The notes beneath the pieces were generated by a model. It searched no databases and had not been told where the DNA came from. It saw only the letters and a list, made by a program, of their open reading frames with translations. Positions 6,422-12,546 of a DNA stretch of 20,624 nt are shown piece by piece (position 1 is the first letter of the stretch; the number at the start of each line of letters is the position of its first letter). The position numbers and the translations under genes are program-made. The DNA comes from Candidatus Saccharimonadales bacterium (lineage in GTDB: Bacteria; Patescibacteriota; Saccharimonadia; UBA4664; SCTI01): contig JASLFZ010000007.1 of NCBI GenBank assembly GCA_030150485.1, positions 1 to 20,624 on the forward strand. The letters are read 5' to 3'.

Positions 6422-6883
6422 ATGAGCCTGCTTAGAAGTAGTCGTAGGCCGCGCGCATTGGCCAAGGAGGTCCGTGGGCGCATCGACGAGCTGTTCCAGA
6501 ACCGTGAGCCGACAGCTGGGCTGGTAGAGGTTAGCCTCTACTGGGACTTCGAGAGAGACCGGTCCAGCCACATCGTTGCCGAGTCGGATCTCGTGAAGCT
6601 CGTTGCGGCAACCCTGGAGCTTCACTACGAGCCAGGAATCAACCCCCATGGCCCAGATGATGGGGGCAAAGCCACGCCGCTGCTGTGCCTGGCGGTAAAG
6701 ACACTGAAGCCTGCTGGCCCGTTCTGGTGGTCAACACCGGGGCTGGAGAGGAACGATGACGACAAGGGCGCTGTGATCTTCGACTGGGAGTCTGCTCTAA
6801 AAATCGTCTGGACGCGGCCGGGGGTTGAGCTCCCGGAAAGCTTTCTGGACTACGTCGAGGGTCGGGCTGTGCACGTTGATTGA
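6422..6883 (+). CDS. Cassette protein of unknown function
   Basis: 153 residues from ATG 6422, with AAGAGGTG just upstream; GTG 6416 lies inside that site and is rejected. The N-terminus is basic (LLRSSRRPRALAKEVRGR), the rest acidic. A strand-rich segment LVEVSLYWDFERD is followed by a helix LVKLVAATLEL, then TPLLCLAVKTL, and the end is rich in Trp and acidic residues (PFWWSTPG, FDWESALKIVW). There is no membrane segment or signal. I recognise no family. It is the first of two genes in cassette 4. Confidence 0.72.
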   Translation: MSLLRSSRRPRALAKEVRGRIDELFQNREPTAGLVEVSLYWDFERDRSSHIVAESDLVKLVAATLELHYEPGINPHGPDDGGKATPLLCLAVKTLKPAGPFWWSTPGLERNDDDKGAVIFDWESALKIVWTRPGVELPESFLDYVEGRAVHVD

Positions 6884-6976
6884 GGGGGCTTTACGCTCCA
6901 TCAATGTGACACGAGAAAATACACATGAAGTACACCAGCTCACCTGTGCTACTGGCAGAGAAAGGGGATCAACGCC

Positions 6977-7189
6977 ATGTGGATGACCGATTACATCCGC
7001 GAGATCCAAAGACAATTCGTCGAGGTCTACGGCTTCGAGGAGCATCCTGACAAACCCGGCGTGCCACGCCATGTCCCCGATGGGGAGTACCCCATGACCA
7101 TCGAAGGCAAGCTCGACCACGTCAAAGTCGAGAAAGGCAAGATCAACTGCTGCAACTTCGAGGAGGAGGGAGCTCCCTCAGCCGCGTAA
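6977..7189 (+). CDS. Small acidic cassette protein
   Basis: 70 residues starting MWMTDYIREIQRQFVEVYGF. AGAAAGGGG lies about 11 bases before ATG 6977, so the ribosome site is acceptable but distant. It has two adjacent Cys (KINCCNFEEEG) and a charged C-terminus. No family is recognised. It follows the previous gene by 93 bases without a cassette promoter or terminator between, so it is probably the second gene of the same transcript. Confidence 0.6.
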   Translation: MWMTDYIREIQRQFVEVYGFEEHPDKPGVPRHVPDGEYPMTIEGKLDHVKVEKGKINCCNFEEEGAPSAA

Positions 7190-7194
7190 CAACC

Positions 7195-7253
7195 GCCACC
7201 GTGCGGGCCCTTCGCTATTAAGCGAGTGAAGGAGCCCCGCCGGTGGCTTCTTC
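7195..7253 (+). terminator. Multi-stem terminator of cassette 4
   Basis: Outer stem GCCACCG/CGGTGGC (7195-7201, 7241-7247), middle GCGGG/CCCGC, and apex TTCGCT-ATTA-AGCGAG, followed by TTCTT. The same architecture with different outer-stem sequence recurs at 8826 and 11846, showing conserved structure with compensatory change. Confidence 0.8.
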
Positions 7254-7273
7254 GCGTCTGGGCACTATAAAGT

Positions 7274-7317
7274 AAGTCCTAACCTCATCCGCCATGGCCC
7301 GCCATTGCAATTATTTA
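7274..7317 (+). repeat. Cassette junction repeat R4
   Basis: AAGTCCTAACCTCATCCGC then CATGGCCCGCCATTG and CAATTATTTA. The preceding TCTTCGCGTCTGG (7249-7261) is also shared with R5-R7, so the repeated unit reaches back into the terminator tail. Confidence 0.78.
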
Positions 7318-7333
7318 ATTTTTATGCTATACA
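7305..7333 (+). promoter_or_regulatory. Cassette promoter 5
   Basis: TTGCAA (7305-7310), 17 bp, TATACA (7328-7333). Confidence 0.65.
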
Positions 7334-7377
7334 ATAAACTACCCTTGACATCGAAATCCCAATGTACGGAGGCCATA

Positions 7378-8160
7378 GTGTCATGCATTAGCTTTCATAG
7401 CAGGAAGAGGACAGTCGACCTGGGCGGATCCGAACGGCATTTCATGCAGAAATTCTGTTTCGAGCTGTTTTGGGCTGCGCTGGGAGTTTCCAGTTTCCAC
7501 TTCGAGGAGAATCGTGTAGTCCAACTCATGAAACACACAGGGCCGTCAGGATCGCTCTCGCCCCTGCGGGCTACCGACCCAGAGTCCCTGTATAATGAGC
7601 TTTCTGCTGGCCGAACATTTGAAAACGTTTGCTTCGAAGTTGACGGTGAAGCCGTTCCTCTCGAGGACGTCGTCTTGAATACAGCGAAGGTGCTTGGTAA
7701 TGACACCGTTAGATTCATGGCCAAGCTAGCCGGTCAGTGTGAGATCCACTTGTTTGTCGATGGCTCGAACCGGGCTTGGCTGGCAAACCTCATCGAGACA
7801 GGACGTCAGCAAAAGATCCTTCGTCCTGGGCAGAATTGGGAGGAAGTCGTGGAGCTCCTGCAGGAGGCAAGTGACGATCCTGTGGTAACCTCATACAGCG
7901 TGAGCGGTGAATTTCCTACCACTGCTGTCACCCTTGATGACGAGACGCTGTACCTGCTTCCGCACGATGAGGATGAATGGGAGCAGTTGACCGAGGATGA
8001 GCAGTGGGATCTATCGGTAGCGGCTCTTCGACAGGTAAATGGTGAGCAGAGCATGGGCCTTGAAGCTGCCCCCGAGACACTAAGTGGCCTGTACGGTCAA
8101 AGCCTCACCATTTTTGACATGCAAGAGCATGCCAATAAGGTCGCTGTTCCCAGTAGGTAA
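7378..8160 (+). CDS. Acidic cassette protein of unknown function
   Basis: 260 residues from GTG 7378, which has GGAGG at 7368-7372. The frame is open back to 7294, but that upstream part contains the promoter, so the GTG start is strongly favoured. Recognisable pieces are a helix QKFCFELFWAALGV, a beta hairpin FENVCFEVDGEAVPLEDVV, a strand CEIHLFVDGSNRAWLANLIETG and a very acidic segment (LPHDEDEWEQLTEDEQWDL). No signal peptide, membrane segment or known motif is present. It is the only gene of cassette 5 and the longest unknown protein in the array. Confidence 0.75.
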   Translation: MSCISFHSRKRTVDLGGSERHFMQKFCFELFWAALGVSSFHFEENRVVQLMKHTGPSGSLSPLRATDPESLYNELSAGRTFENVCFEVDGEAVPLEDVVLNTAKVLGNDTVRFMAKLAGQCEIHLFVDGSNRAWLANLIETGRQQKILRPGQNWEEVVELLQEASDDPVVTSYSVSGEFPTTAVTLDDETLYLLPHDEDEWEQLTEDEQWDLSVAALRQVNGEQSMGLEAAPETLSGLYGQSLTIFDMQEHANKVAVPSR

Positions 8161-8217
8161 CCGATGTCATCACGCCTGAACCAGGGCATCCCTGTCTCAC
8201 GGACAGCTCTTAATCAC

Positions 8218-8269
8218 AAGCCCCCATGGGCTTTCGCAATTTATGCGAAGGCCCCTCTGGGGGCTTCTT
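8218..8269 (+). terminator. Two-stem terminator of cassette 5
   Basis: Outer AAGCCCCC/GGGGGCTT (8218-8225, 8259-8266) and inner TTCGCA/TGCGAA (8233-8238, 8244-8249), followed by CTTC. The same design with small changes is at 9585, and its first arm alone at 5845. Confidence 0.8.
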
Positions 8270-8290
8270 CGCGCCTGTACCTCAGGAAGA

Positions 8291-8333
8291 AAGTTCTAAC
8301 TTCCTCCGCTACCGCCCGCCATTGTAATTATAT
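8291..8333 (+). repeat. Cassette junction repeat R5
   Basis: AAGTTCTAACTTCCTCCGC then TACCGCCCGCCATTG and TAATTATAT. The last few bases depart from the ATTATTTA consensus. AGGAAG upstream pairs with CTTCCT inside the repeat. Confidence 0.78.
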
Positions 8334-8349
8334 CGAAATATGATATTGT
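8322..8349 (+). promoter_or_regulatory. Cassette promoter 6
   Basis: TTGTAA (8322-8327), 16 bp, TATTGT (8344-8349). The transcript leader then contains a perfect hairpin, CCAGCA-TAG-TGCTGG (8361-8375), before the ribosome site. Confidence 0.6.
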
Positions 8350-8396
8350 GATAAAGATTTCCAGCATAGTGCTGGAATAGAACCCATGGAGGAGTA

Positions 8397-8825
8397 ATGA
8401 CTCCCAGTCCTGCAGCGGGCCGCCAACTTCGGCGCCCTGAGAAGTCGCGCGTGATCGAGATCGAACTCGCCGTCGGCGATCCGGATGCCCCTATCGAGAT
8501 AGTGGTGGTGGGCGTCGCCACCTACACCGTAGACCTTGAGCTGCGCATGACCTATGCCACCCGTGAGTACATCGCCGGTCTAGCGGTGGCTGCACTCAAG
8601 TTGAGCTACTCCCTAGCCGGCGACGCCTACAACTCCTCCAACTACGGCTTGCCGACAGATATCCTTCGGCTCAAGCATGCAGTGACCTTGCTCGTCGAGT
8701 CCGTTGATGTCGACAAGCTGCATCGCATCATCGGCTCAATCCACCCTCGCCACGTCTATGCGGGCGATGTCGTCGGCTCACTGGAGTTGGAGGGGTGGGA
8801 CTATGACGGGTGGCTCGTCAGCTAA
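8397..8825 (+). CDS. Cassette protein of unknown function
   Basis: 142 residues. ATG 8397 is preceded by GGAGGAG (8388-8394), very close to the start. The N-terminus is basic and disordered-looking, followed by alternating strands VIEIELAVGD and IEIVVVGVATYTVDLELRM, then helices EYIAGLAVAALKLSYSLAG and DILRLKHAVTLLVESVDVDKL. The central part is mildly hydrophobic but lacks a clear membrane helix. I recognise no family. It is the sole gene of cassette 6. Confidence 0.75.
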   Translation: MTPSPAAGRQLRRPEKSRVIEIELAVGDPDAPIEIVVVGVATYTVDLELRMTYATREYIAGLAVAALKLSYSLAGDAYNSSNYGLPTDILRLKHAVTLLVESVDVDKLHRIIGSIHPRHVYAGDVVGSLELEGWDYDGWLVS

Positions 8826-8887
8826 CCGCCGCCGTGCGCGGAACCTTCGCTTTAAGTGAGTGAGGGGGTCGCTCCGGCGGCTTCTTC
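8826..8887 (+). terminator. Multi-stem terminator of cassette 6
   Basis: CCGCCG pairs with CGGCGG (8875-8880), with apex CTTCGCTTTAAGTGAGTGAGG and a TTCTTC tail. It is the same class as 7195 and 11846. Confidence 0.78.
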
Positions 8888-8907
8888 ACGTCTGGACGTC
8901 AGGAAAA

Positions 8908-8951
8908 AGGTTCTAACCTCATCCGCTACGACCCGCCATTGCAATTATTCA
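8908..8951 (+). repeat. Cassette junction repeat R6
   Basis: AGGTTCTAACCTCATCCGC then TACGACCCGCCATTG and CAATTATTCA. It includes the short inverted repeat AGGTT-CT-AACCT. Confidence 0.8.
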
Positions 8952-8967
8952 TTACTTATGTTATCAT
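8939..8967 (+). promoter_or_regulatory. Cassette promoter 7
   Basis: TTGCAA (8939-8944), 17 bp, TATCAT (8962-8967). A leader of about 90 bases follows, with possible small stems CTCACC/GGTGAG (8999-9004, 9008-9013). Confidence 0.65.
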
Positions 8968-9063
8968 AATACCTAATCCCTATCCGGATGGTTAGGTGGC
9001 TCACCTGGTGAGTAACGGCGATACTCTGGCGTCACTCCAGGGTTGTACAAAAGGAGAGGTCGG

Positions 9064-9579
9064 ATGACCCCCAAGCCCCTGCAGATTAACGCAACACACG
9101 ACTGGCACGTCGAAGATGGCCCCTCACGCGAGGAGTTGTTCGATGCCCTGCGTCTCTCAAGTGAGGGGCGAGTAGTGCACTTCACCGTGCGCAAGCGCAT
9201 CGACGACGACGGATCGATGACCATCGGCGGGGTTAAAACACGAATCCGAGCCCACGTCCACGGCGTGAAAAACCCTAAGCCAGATGGCCACAAAACCGGC
9301 TTTCACTGGATCGTGGAGGTCAAATTCCTGGCCGTCATGGAGAGCCCTGACGGCGTCGGGGTGTGGCGGCAGCTTGATCGGTACAGCCCACTCTCGACTC
9401 TCTACTACGAAAGTAAAAGTAGGAAGGGAGAGGTGGAGGTAGCCCCGGATGACGCTGCAGCACCAACTGCTGTCATCACGCCAGGCTCAGGGCACCCCCT
9501 TCAGGGACAGTCGAGTCGGCCAAGCCTGGCTCCTCATGCGCTCGATCCCGACGGAGAGACCTTCGGTTCAACGTTGTAG
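9064..9579 (+). CDS. Cassette protein with the shared C-terminal tail
   Basis: 171 residues from ATG 9064, with GGAGAGG at 9053-9059; the upstream TTG 9043 lacks a ribosome site. The body has strands VVHFTVRKRI and RIRAHVHGV and a longer strand FHWIVEVKFLAVMES, preceded by a helix PSREELFDALRLSS. A low-complexity linker (VAPDDAAAPTAVITPGSGHPL) leads to the last 23 residues, which contain APHALDPDGETFGSTL and match the end of the protein at 5329-5841 at 18 of 23 positions. Many codon third positions differ between the two, which points to selection on the peptide. The function of either body is unknown. Confidence 0.75.
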   Translation: MTPKPLQINATHDWHVEDGPSREELFDALRLSSEGRVVHFTVRKRIDDDGSMTIGGVKTRIRAHVHGVKNPKPDGHKTGFHWIVEVKFLAVMESPDGVGVWRQLDRYSPLSTLYYESKSRKGEVEVAPDDAAAPTAVITPGSGHPLQGQSSRPSLAPHALDPDGETFGSTL

Positions 9580-9584
9580 TTACA

Positions 9585-9640
9585 GGCCCCCATGGGTTTT
9601 CGCAATAGTTTATGCGAAGGCCCCTCTGGGGGCTTCTTCG
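9585..9640 (+). terminator. Two-stem terminator of cassette 7
   Basis: GCCCCC/GGGGGC (9586-9591, 9628-9633) enclosing a TTCGCA/TGCGAA stem, then TTCTTCG. It closely resembles the terminator at 8218. Confidence 0.8.
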
Positions 9641-9659
9641 CGCCTGGACATCGGGAAGT

Positions 9660-9700
9660 AAGTTCTAGCCTTATCCGCCCCGCCCGCTATCAATAATTTT
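9660..9700 (+). repeat. Decayed junction repeat R7
   Basis: AAGTTCTAGCCTTATCCGC is well kept, but the right half has decayed (CCGCCCGCTATCAATAATTT) and no TTGYAA box follows. This is probably the last true junction. The following 60 bases (9700-9757) hold nothing I can identify. Confidence 0.65.
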
Positions 9701-9757
9701 TATTCCTTAATCAAGCCATTAAAGCTCTTACCTTCGACCGGATAACAAAGCACCTCA

Positions 9758-9786
9758 TTGTAATTATCCCTTTGGTGTAGTACAAA
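9758..9786 (+). promoter_or_regulatory. Detached cassette-type promoter 8
   Basis: CATTGTAATTAT then a diverged spacer: TTGTAA (9758-9763), 17 bp, TACAAA (9781-9786). The tRNA-like left part is absent. Confidence 0.55.
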
Positions 9787-9829
9787 GACATATGCCTTTT
9801 AGGAATCAATCTACCTGGAGGTGAGCTCA

Positions 9830-9922
9830 ATGAGCAGGCAGGCAGAGGGGCGAGTTGACGCTTCTGACGTCATCACCAAGCTGCGTTGGCATTACGGCTT
9901 TACTCTGAGGGAAATCGCCTGA
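9830..9922 (+). CDS. 30-residue ORF ending in an HTH-like segment
   Basis: ATG 9830 follows GGAGGTGA at 9817-9824, a near-perfect ribosome binding site, and a cassette-type promoter and a terminator flank it, so it looks translated. The peptide ends KLRWHYGFTLREIA, which resembles the first helix and turn of sigma-70 region 4 or a similar helix-turn-helix (YGLTLREIAE), cut before the recognition helix. It is probably the remnant of a truncated regulator gene; a functional small peptide is possible. Confidence 0.45.
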   Translation: MSRQAEGRVDASDVITKLRWHYGFTLREIA

Positions 9923-9957
9923 CCAGCCCTCGGCTGAGGGTCTTCCTGCGCTCCGGC

Positions 9958-9995
9958 GCACGTGAAGGCCCCTCCGGGGGCTTTTCACGTGCCCG
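9958..9995 (+). terminator. Terminator after the 30-residue ORF
   Basis: GCACGTGAA/TTCACGTGC outer stem (9958-9966, 9984-9992) enclosing GGCCCC/GGGGGC, with TTTT in the descending arm. A smaller hairpin CCCTC-GGCT-GAGGG lies just upstream (9927-9940). Confidence 0.8.
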
Positions 9996-10075
9996 CGCTT
10001 GATAAGATCAAATCAAGGTGCTTTACTAGTCACCAGCGAAGTTATCTTTGTGAACCTCTTAGAAAGTAGGCACGA

Positions 10076-10312
10076 ATGGCGATACCGAGGACTAACTGGG
10101 CTAAGCGTCGTCAAGAACTCAGAGCGCAGCTTGGAATACGCTCGTGGGAATACGATTCACCGCGATTGGAGCAGCAGCTGGAGCGAGAGAAAGCCGATGA
10201 GGAGGCCTACCTAGCCTCTCTGCCCTTGAAGATGGACCGCCCCATAAGTGCGCGTGATCGCAAGTCAAAACGAACTAAACGCGCCTCAAAGAGCAAGTCA
10301 AAACGGCGCTGA
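10076..10312 (+). CDS. Small Lys/Arg-rich protein of unknown function
   Basis: 78 residues from ATG 10076, with only a weak ribosome site (TAGG) upstream. The middle is a charged helix (PRLEQQLEREKADEEAYLASL) and the last 20 residues are almost all Arg, Lys and Ser (RKSKRTKRASKSKSKRR), so it probably binds nucleic acid or ribosomes through its tail. A candidate promoter is TTGATA (9999-10004), 17 bp, TTTACT. It follows the array without an intact junction repeat and may be the last, decayed cassette. Confidence 0.6.
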   Translation: MAIPRTNWAKRRQELRAQLGIRSWEYDSPRLEQQLEREKADEEAYLASLPLKMDRPISARDRKSKRTKRASKSKSKRR

Positions 10313-10402
10313 TGGCGCCGAGAGTCTTACCGCGCGCTGGCAATTCGATTCCTCCAGGAATTTCTGGGAGGGTGACCGCTACCAGTGCTGGACCCCACAC
10401 CT

Positions 10403-10457
10403 GCCCGCAACGGGCTCGAAACGCGATTTTTGCGTGGAGAGCCCTAAGCGGGCTTTT
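10403..10457 (+). terminator. Terminator after the Lys/Arg-rich protein gene
   Basis: GGGCTC/GAGCCC (10412-10417, 10439-10444) enclosing ACGC/GCGT, then AGCCC-TAAGC-GGGCTTTT. The inner arrangement (GGGCTC, AAACGC, GCGTGGAGAGCCC) matches the cassette 2 terminator at 5165. Confidence 0.75.
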
Positions 10458-10463
10458 CCATGG

Positions 10464-10736
10464 CTAAAACCTACGCGCAATCCGGCTTTGATCGACCGTG
10501 TCTTGGGGCACTTGTGGCGCCACGACGCTCGCCGCGTAGTGATTACGCTCGATCACCGGCAAAAACTTAGCAGCCAGATCGGTGTCAGCAGTCAGCAGTT
10601 GTTGGCAGCGTTCGCTCGTTCCGGTAATCGACTCCTCGCTATAGAGAAAGAAGTGCTGCGGCGTTAGCTCCAAGTTGTAGAACTGATAGTTATCAATTAG
10701 GTACGCCATAACATCCGGCGTGAACACGCTGAGCAC
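10464..10736 (-). CDS. Possible small protein, unknown function
   Basis: A minus-strand frame is open from 10889, but the part above about 10760 is antisense to the Nudix gene, so a later start is likely. GTG 10736 gives 90 residues; GTG 10727 and ATG 10709 are alternatives, and none has a convincing ribosome site. Codon choice looks genuine in FYNLELTPQHFFLYSEESI and DLAAKFLPVIERNHYAAS, which predict helices. It points towards the preceding terminator and away from the Nudix gene. It may be a real small gene or the 3' remnant of a larger one; a non-coding stretch cannot be excluded. Confidence 0.45.
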   Translation of the reverse strand: MLSVFTPDVMAYLIDNYQFYNLELTPQHFFLYSEESITGTSERCQQLLTADTDLAAKFLPVIERNHYAASVVAPQVPQDTVDQSRIARRF

Positions 10737-10775
10737 ATCTACCGCGGCCAGAACATTCCCTGTTAAAATATCATT

Positions 10776-11333
10776 ATGGATACCGCTACCAACCTGGTCG
10801 ATGACGAGCTCGTTGATATTGTCGACGAGGAGGGGAGGGTGCTCGAGCAGGCTCTCAAAAGTCAGGCACATCAGGATGGGCGGCTGCACGTGACCACGAT
10901 TGGCTGCTTACGCTATGGCGATGACGTGGCGCTGGTGCGCCAAAGCTCCGACCGGCAGGATGCCGGCCAGCTCGTTAGCCCCGTTGGCGGCCACCTTAAG
11001 GCCGGCGAAACCGAGATCGAGGGGCTGCTGCGAGAATCAGAAGAAGAGATTGGTACGCGGAACATCACCTATAAGCTTATGGGTCGGGCGCGCTTTCACC
11101 GCCAGGTGTTAGGACGCGACGAAAACCACCTTTTTGCGGTCTATGAACTCCGCACGGACGATGAAATTAGGTTGGGCGAGGAATCCGAATCCATCGAGCG
11201 CTTTAGCGAAGAGGAGCTGAGGCGAGCCGTGCGCGATAACCCCCGCGACTTCGGTGACGCCTTCTACTTTGTGGCAGAGCACTTCTATCCGGCGTATCTG
11301 CCGCTTGGATACGTCAATCGCTGGAAGCCCTAG
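10776..11333 (+). CDS. Nudix hydrolase
   Basis: 185 residues. The Nudix box is complete at about residues 72-94: G-x5-E-x7-RE-x2-EE-x-G, read as GHLKAGETEIEGLL then RESEEEIGT, with the Glu residues that bind Mg2+ intact. The N-terminus (ELVDIVDEEGRVLEQALKSQAHQDGRLH) resembles isopentenyl-diphosphate isomerase-like Nudix proteins, so it may hydrolyse a nucleoside diphosphate derivative or process a prenyl diphosphate; the substrate is not determined. A -10 box TAAAAT (10764-10769) lies 6 bases before ATG 10776 and no Shine-Dalgarno is seen, so the transcript is probably leaderless. Confidence 0.9.
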   Translation: MDTATNLVDDELVDIVDEEGRVLEQALKSQAHQDGRLHVTTIGCLRYGDDVALVRQSSDRQDAGQLVSPVGGHLKAGETEIEGLLRESEEEIGTRNITYKLMGRARFHRQVLGRDENHLFAVYELRTDDEIRLGEESESIERFSEEELRRAVRDNPRDFGDAFYFVAEHFYPAYLPLGYVNRWKP

Positions 11334-11408
11334 TTGTTGGCATTATTAAAATTATAATGTTATAATATATAACGCTCATCCGACATCTGAAGAAAAGAGA
11401 GGCCTACA

Positions 11409-11819
11409 GTGGCTACAGTCGAGCAAGCTATTCCCATGGCGCTAGTGGCTTTCCGTAAAAGTATTGCCGCTGGCGAGGATCACCGTGATGGGCTGGTGAA
11501 ACGCCAGAGAAAGATCTCAACCTACCTGCTATTCTGGCGCTTTTTCCAGAATCGGAAAGCTCTGAAGCGGTGGGACCAAGCGCTGACGCGCTTCGATGAG
11601 GCGGTGGAGGGCCTTCTTGACGGGAGGGCGGAACCAGCTGCGCGTACTATTCGCGAAAGCTGGCCTCAGATGCATGACGTTACGGCGGGCGAGCTCGCCT
11701 CGTGCGCTACGGTTGGTGTCTGCGCGGGAAACGCGCCCATACCACCCCGTTTTGCCCACCTCATCGCCGATCTGGAGCGGCCTCTAGTCTATGGCGGCCG
11801 AGTGCATAGCTCGGCTTAG
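11409..11819 (+). CDS. Hypothetical protein
   Basis: 136 residues from GTG 11409, with GAGAGG at 11397-11402. The first 85 residues look all-helical and basic (RQRKISTYLLFWRFFQNRKALKRWDQALTRF), and the C-terminal third is different, with two Cys (ASCATVGVCAGNAPIPP). There is no signal peptide or recognised family. Upstream AT-rich DNA carries TATAAT (11361-11366), with TTGGCA about 18 bp before it, a good promoter. The terminator that follows belongs to the cassette family, so this gene may have entered with a cassette although no junction repeat remains. Confidence 0.65.
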   Translation: MATVEQAIPMALVAFRKSIAAGEDHRDGLVKRQRKISTYLLFWRFFQNRKALKRWDQALTRFDEAVEGLLDGRAEPAARTIRESWPQMHDVTAGELASCATVGVCAGNAPIPPRFAHLIADLERPLVYGGRVHSSA

Positions 11820-11845
11820 CCTACGCCGCTCCGAAAAACAACCTA

Positions 11846-11904
11846 CGCCGCCGGGCGCACCTTCGCTTTAAGCGAGTGAGGGAGTCGCCCTGGCGGCTTC
11901 TTTG
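11846..11904 (+). terminator. Cassette-class multi-stem terminator outside the array
   Basis: GCCGCC/GGCGGC outer stem with apex TTCGCTTTAAGCGAGTGAGG and a TTCTTT tail. Structure and apex match 7195 and 8826 closely although there is no junction repeat here. Confidence 0.75.
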
Positions 11905-11917
11905 CTATACTACGCTT

Positions 11918-12160
11918 ATGGTTAAAAAGAAATTACCAAAGCGACGCAAAGGAGCCTGGTTTGTGCCGGTTCGCTGGAGTTACCTGCCAGCCAGCCCGCA
12001 AGGATGGGCGCTGTACATTCCGTACTCGCTTTACCTGATCGCCACCTTTTTATGGGTTTATCAGCACGATAAAACGCCCTACGGCATCGTTTTTGGCGTG
12101 ATGGTGTACTGGGTCATCGGCCTCGTGGTGATGCAGTGGATCGCTAGCCACAAAAGCTAG
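11918..12160 (+). CDS. Small two-helix membrane protein
   Basis: 80 residues. The N-terminus is basic (MVKKKLPKRRKGAWFVPVRW). Two transmembrane helices follow, at about residues 30-47 (LYIPYSLYLIATFLWVYQ) and 55-74 (YGIVFGVMVYWVIGLVVMQW), with the positive end predicted inside. No family function is known to me; it has the character of the small membrane proteins typical of Saccharibacteria. TATACT at 11906-11911 lies 6 bases before the ATG, so the mRNA is probably leaderless. Confidence 0.75.
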   Translation: MVKKKLPKRRKGAWFVPVRWSYLPASPQGWALYIPYSLYLIATFLWVYQHDKTPYGIVFGVMVYWVIGLVVMQWIASHKS

Positions 12161-12249
12161 CTCTTGCGAACTTGCCGTAAGATTTGCATAATACTGTAGT
12201 CGCACCCTCCTTAATGAATCGTTAATCTACTGGCAGAAAGTAGGTGGGC

Positions 12250-12546
12250 ATGGACACGCTTGCTCGCATTGCAGAAATTCGGAGACAGGTCGAACAAGGT
12301 GAGAACGGCGTGGCCCTTTTCCGCGCCTTGAGCCAGAAAGAGCGCAACGCGATTATGGGGGCAGGCGGGCACTGTTTGGAGTATTTCCCCAACTACGGAT
12401 TTCCTCGCCTTCAGTGCGCCGGCTGTGGCGCAGTGGCGGTGGAGTTGGATCCACACATAGCTGAACAGCCCGAAGCTCTGCGGCGGGTATGCCCCAAGCG
12501 GTCCACGCATCCGCCAGCATCTCGACAGACGGCAGGTGCAACATGA
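12250..12546 (+). CDS. Small Cys-containing (zinc-ribbon-like) protein
   Basis: 98 residues from ATG 12250, with AGGTGG just upstream. The N-terminal helix is RIAEIRRQVEQ. Cysteines are C42, C56-x2-C59 (LQCAGCGAV) and C81 (RRVCPK), a spacing that could form one zinc site. The C-terminal 15 residues are polar and probably disordered. Its stop overlaps the next start (ATGA, 4 bp), so the two are probably translated together. No family is recognised. Confidence 0.65.
   Translation: MDTLARIAEIRRQVEQGENGVALFRALSQKERNAIMGAGGHCLEYFPNYGFPRLQCAGCGAVAVELDPHIAEQPEALRRVCPKRSTHPPASRQTAGAT

Noticed and set aside
7294..7377. N-terminal extension of the cassette 5 protein
   Set aside because: This part contains the promoter -35 and -10 boxes; GTG 7378 has a well-placed GGAGG.
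4478..8951. CRISPR array
   Set aside because: Repeats are spaced 0.6-1.9 kb apart with coding genes between, and are not identical short repeats with 30-40 bp spacers.
3204..9700. Classical integron
   Set aside because: No integron integrase and no attI are present, the junctions lack the GTTRRRY/RYYYAAC pair of true attC sites, and the anchor is a tRNA gene. The array is therefore described as integron-like only.
10248..10667. 139-residue plus-strand frame
   Set aside because: It overlaps the end of the Lys/Arg-rich gene, runs through a strong terminator and is antisense to the better-looking minus-strand frame.
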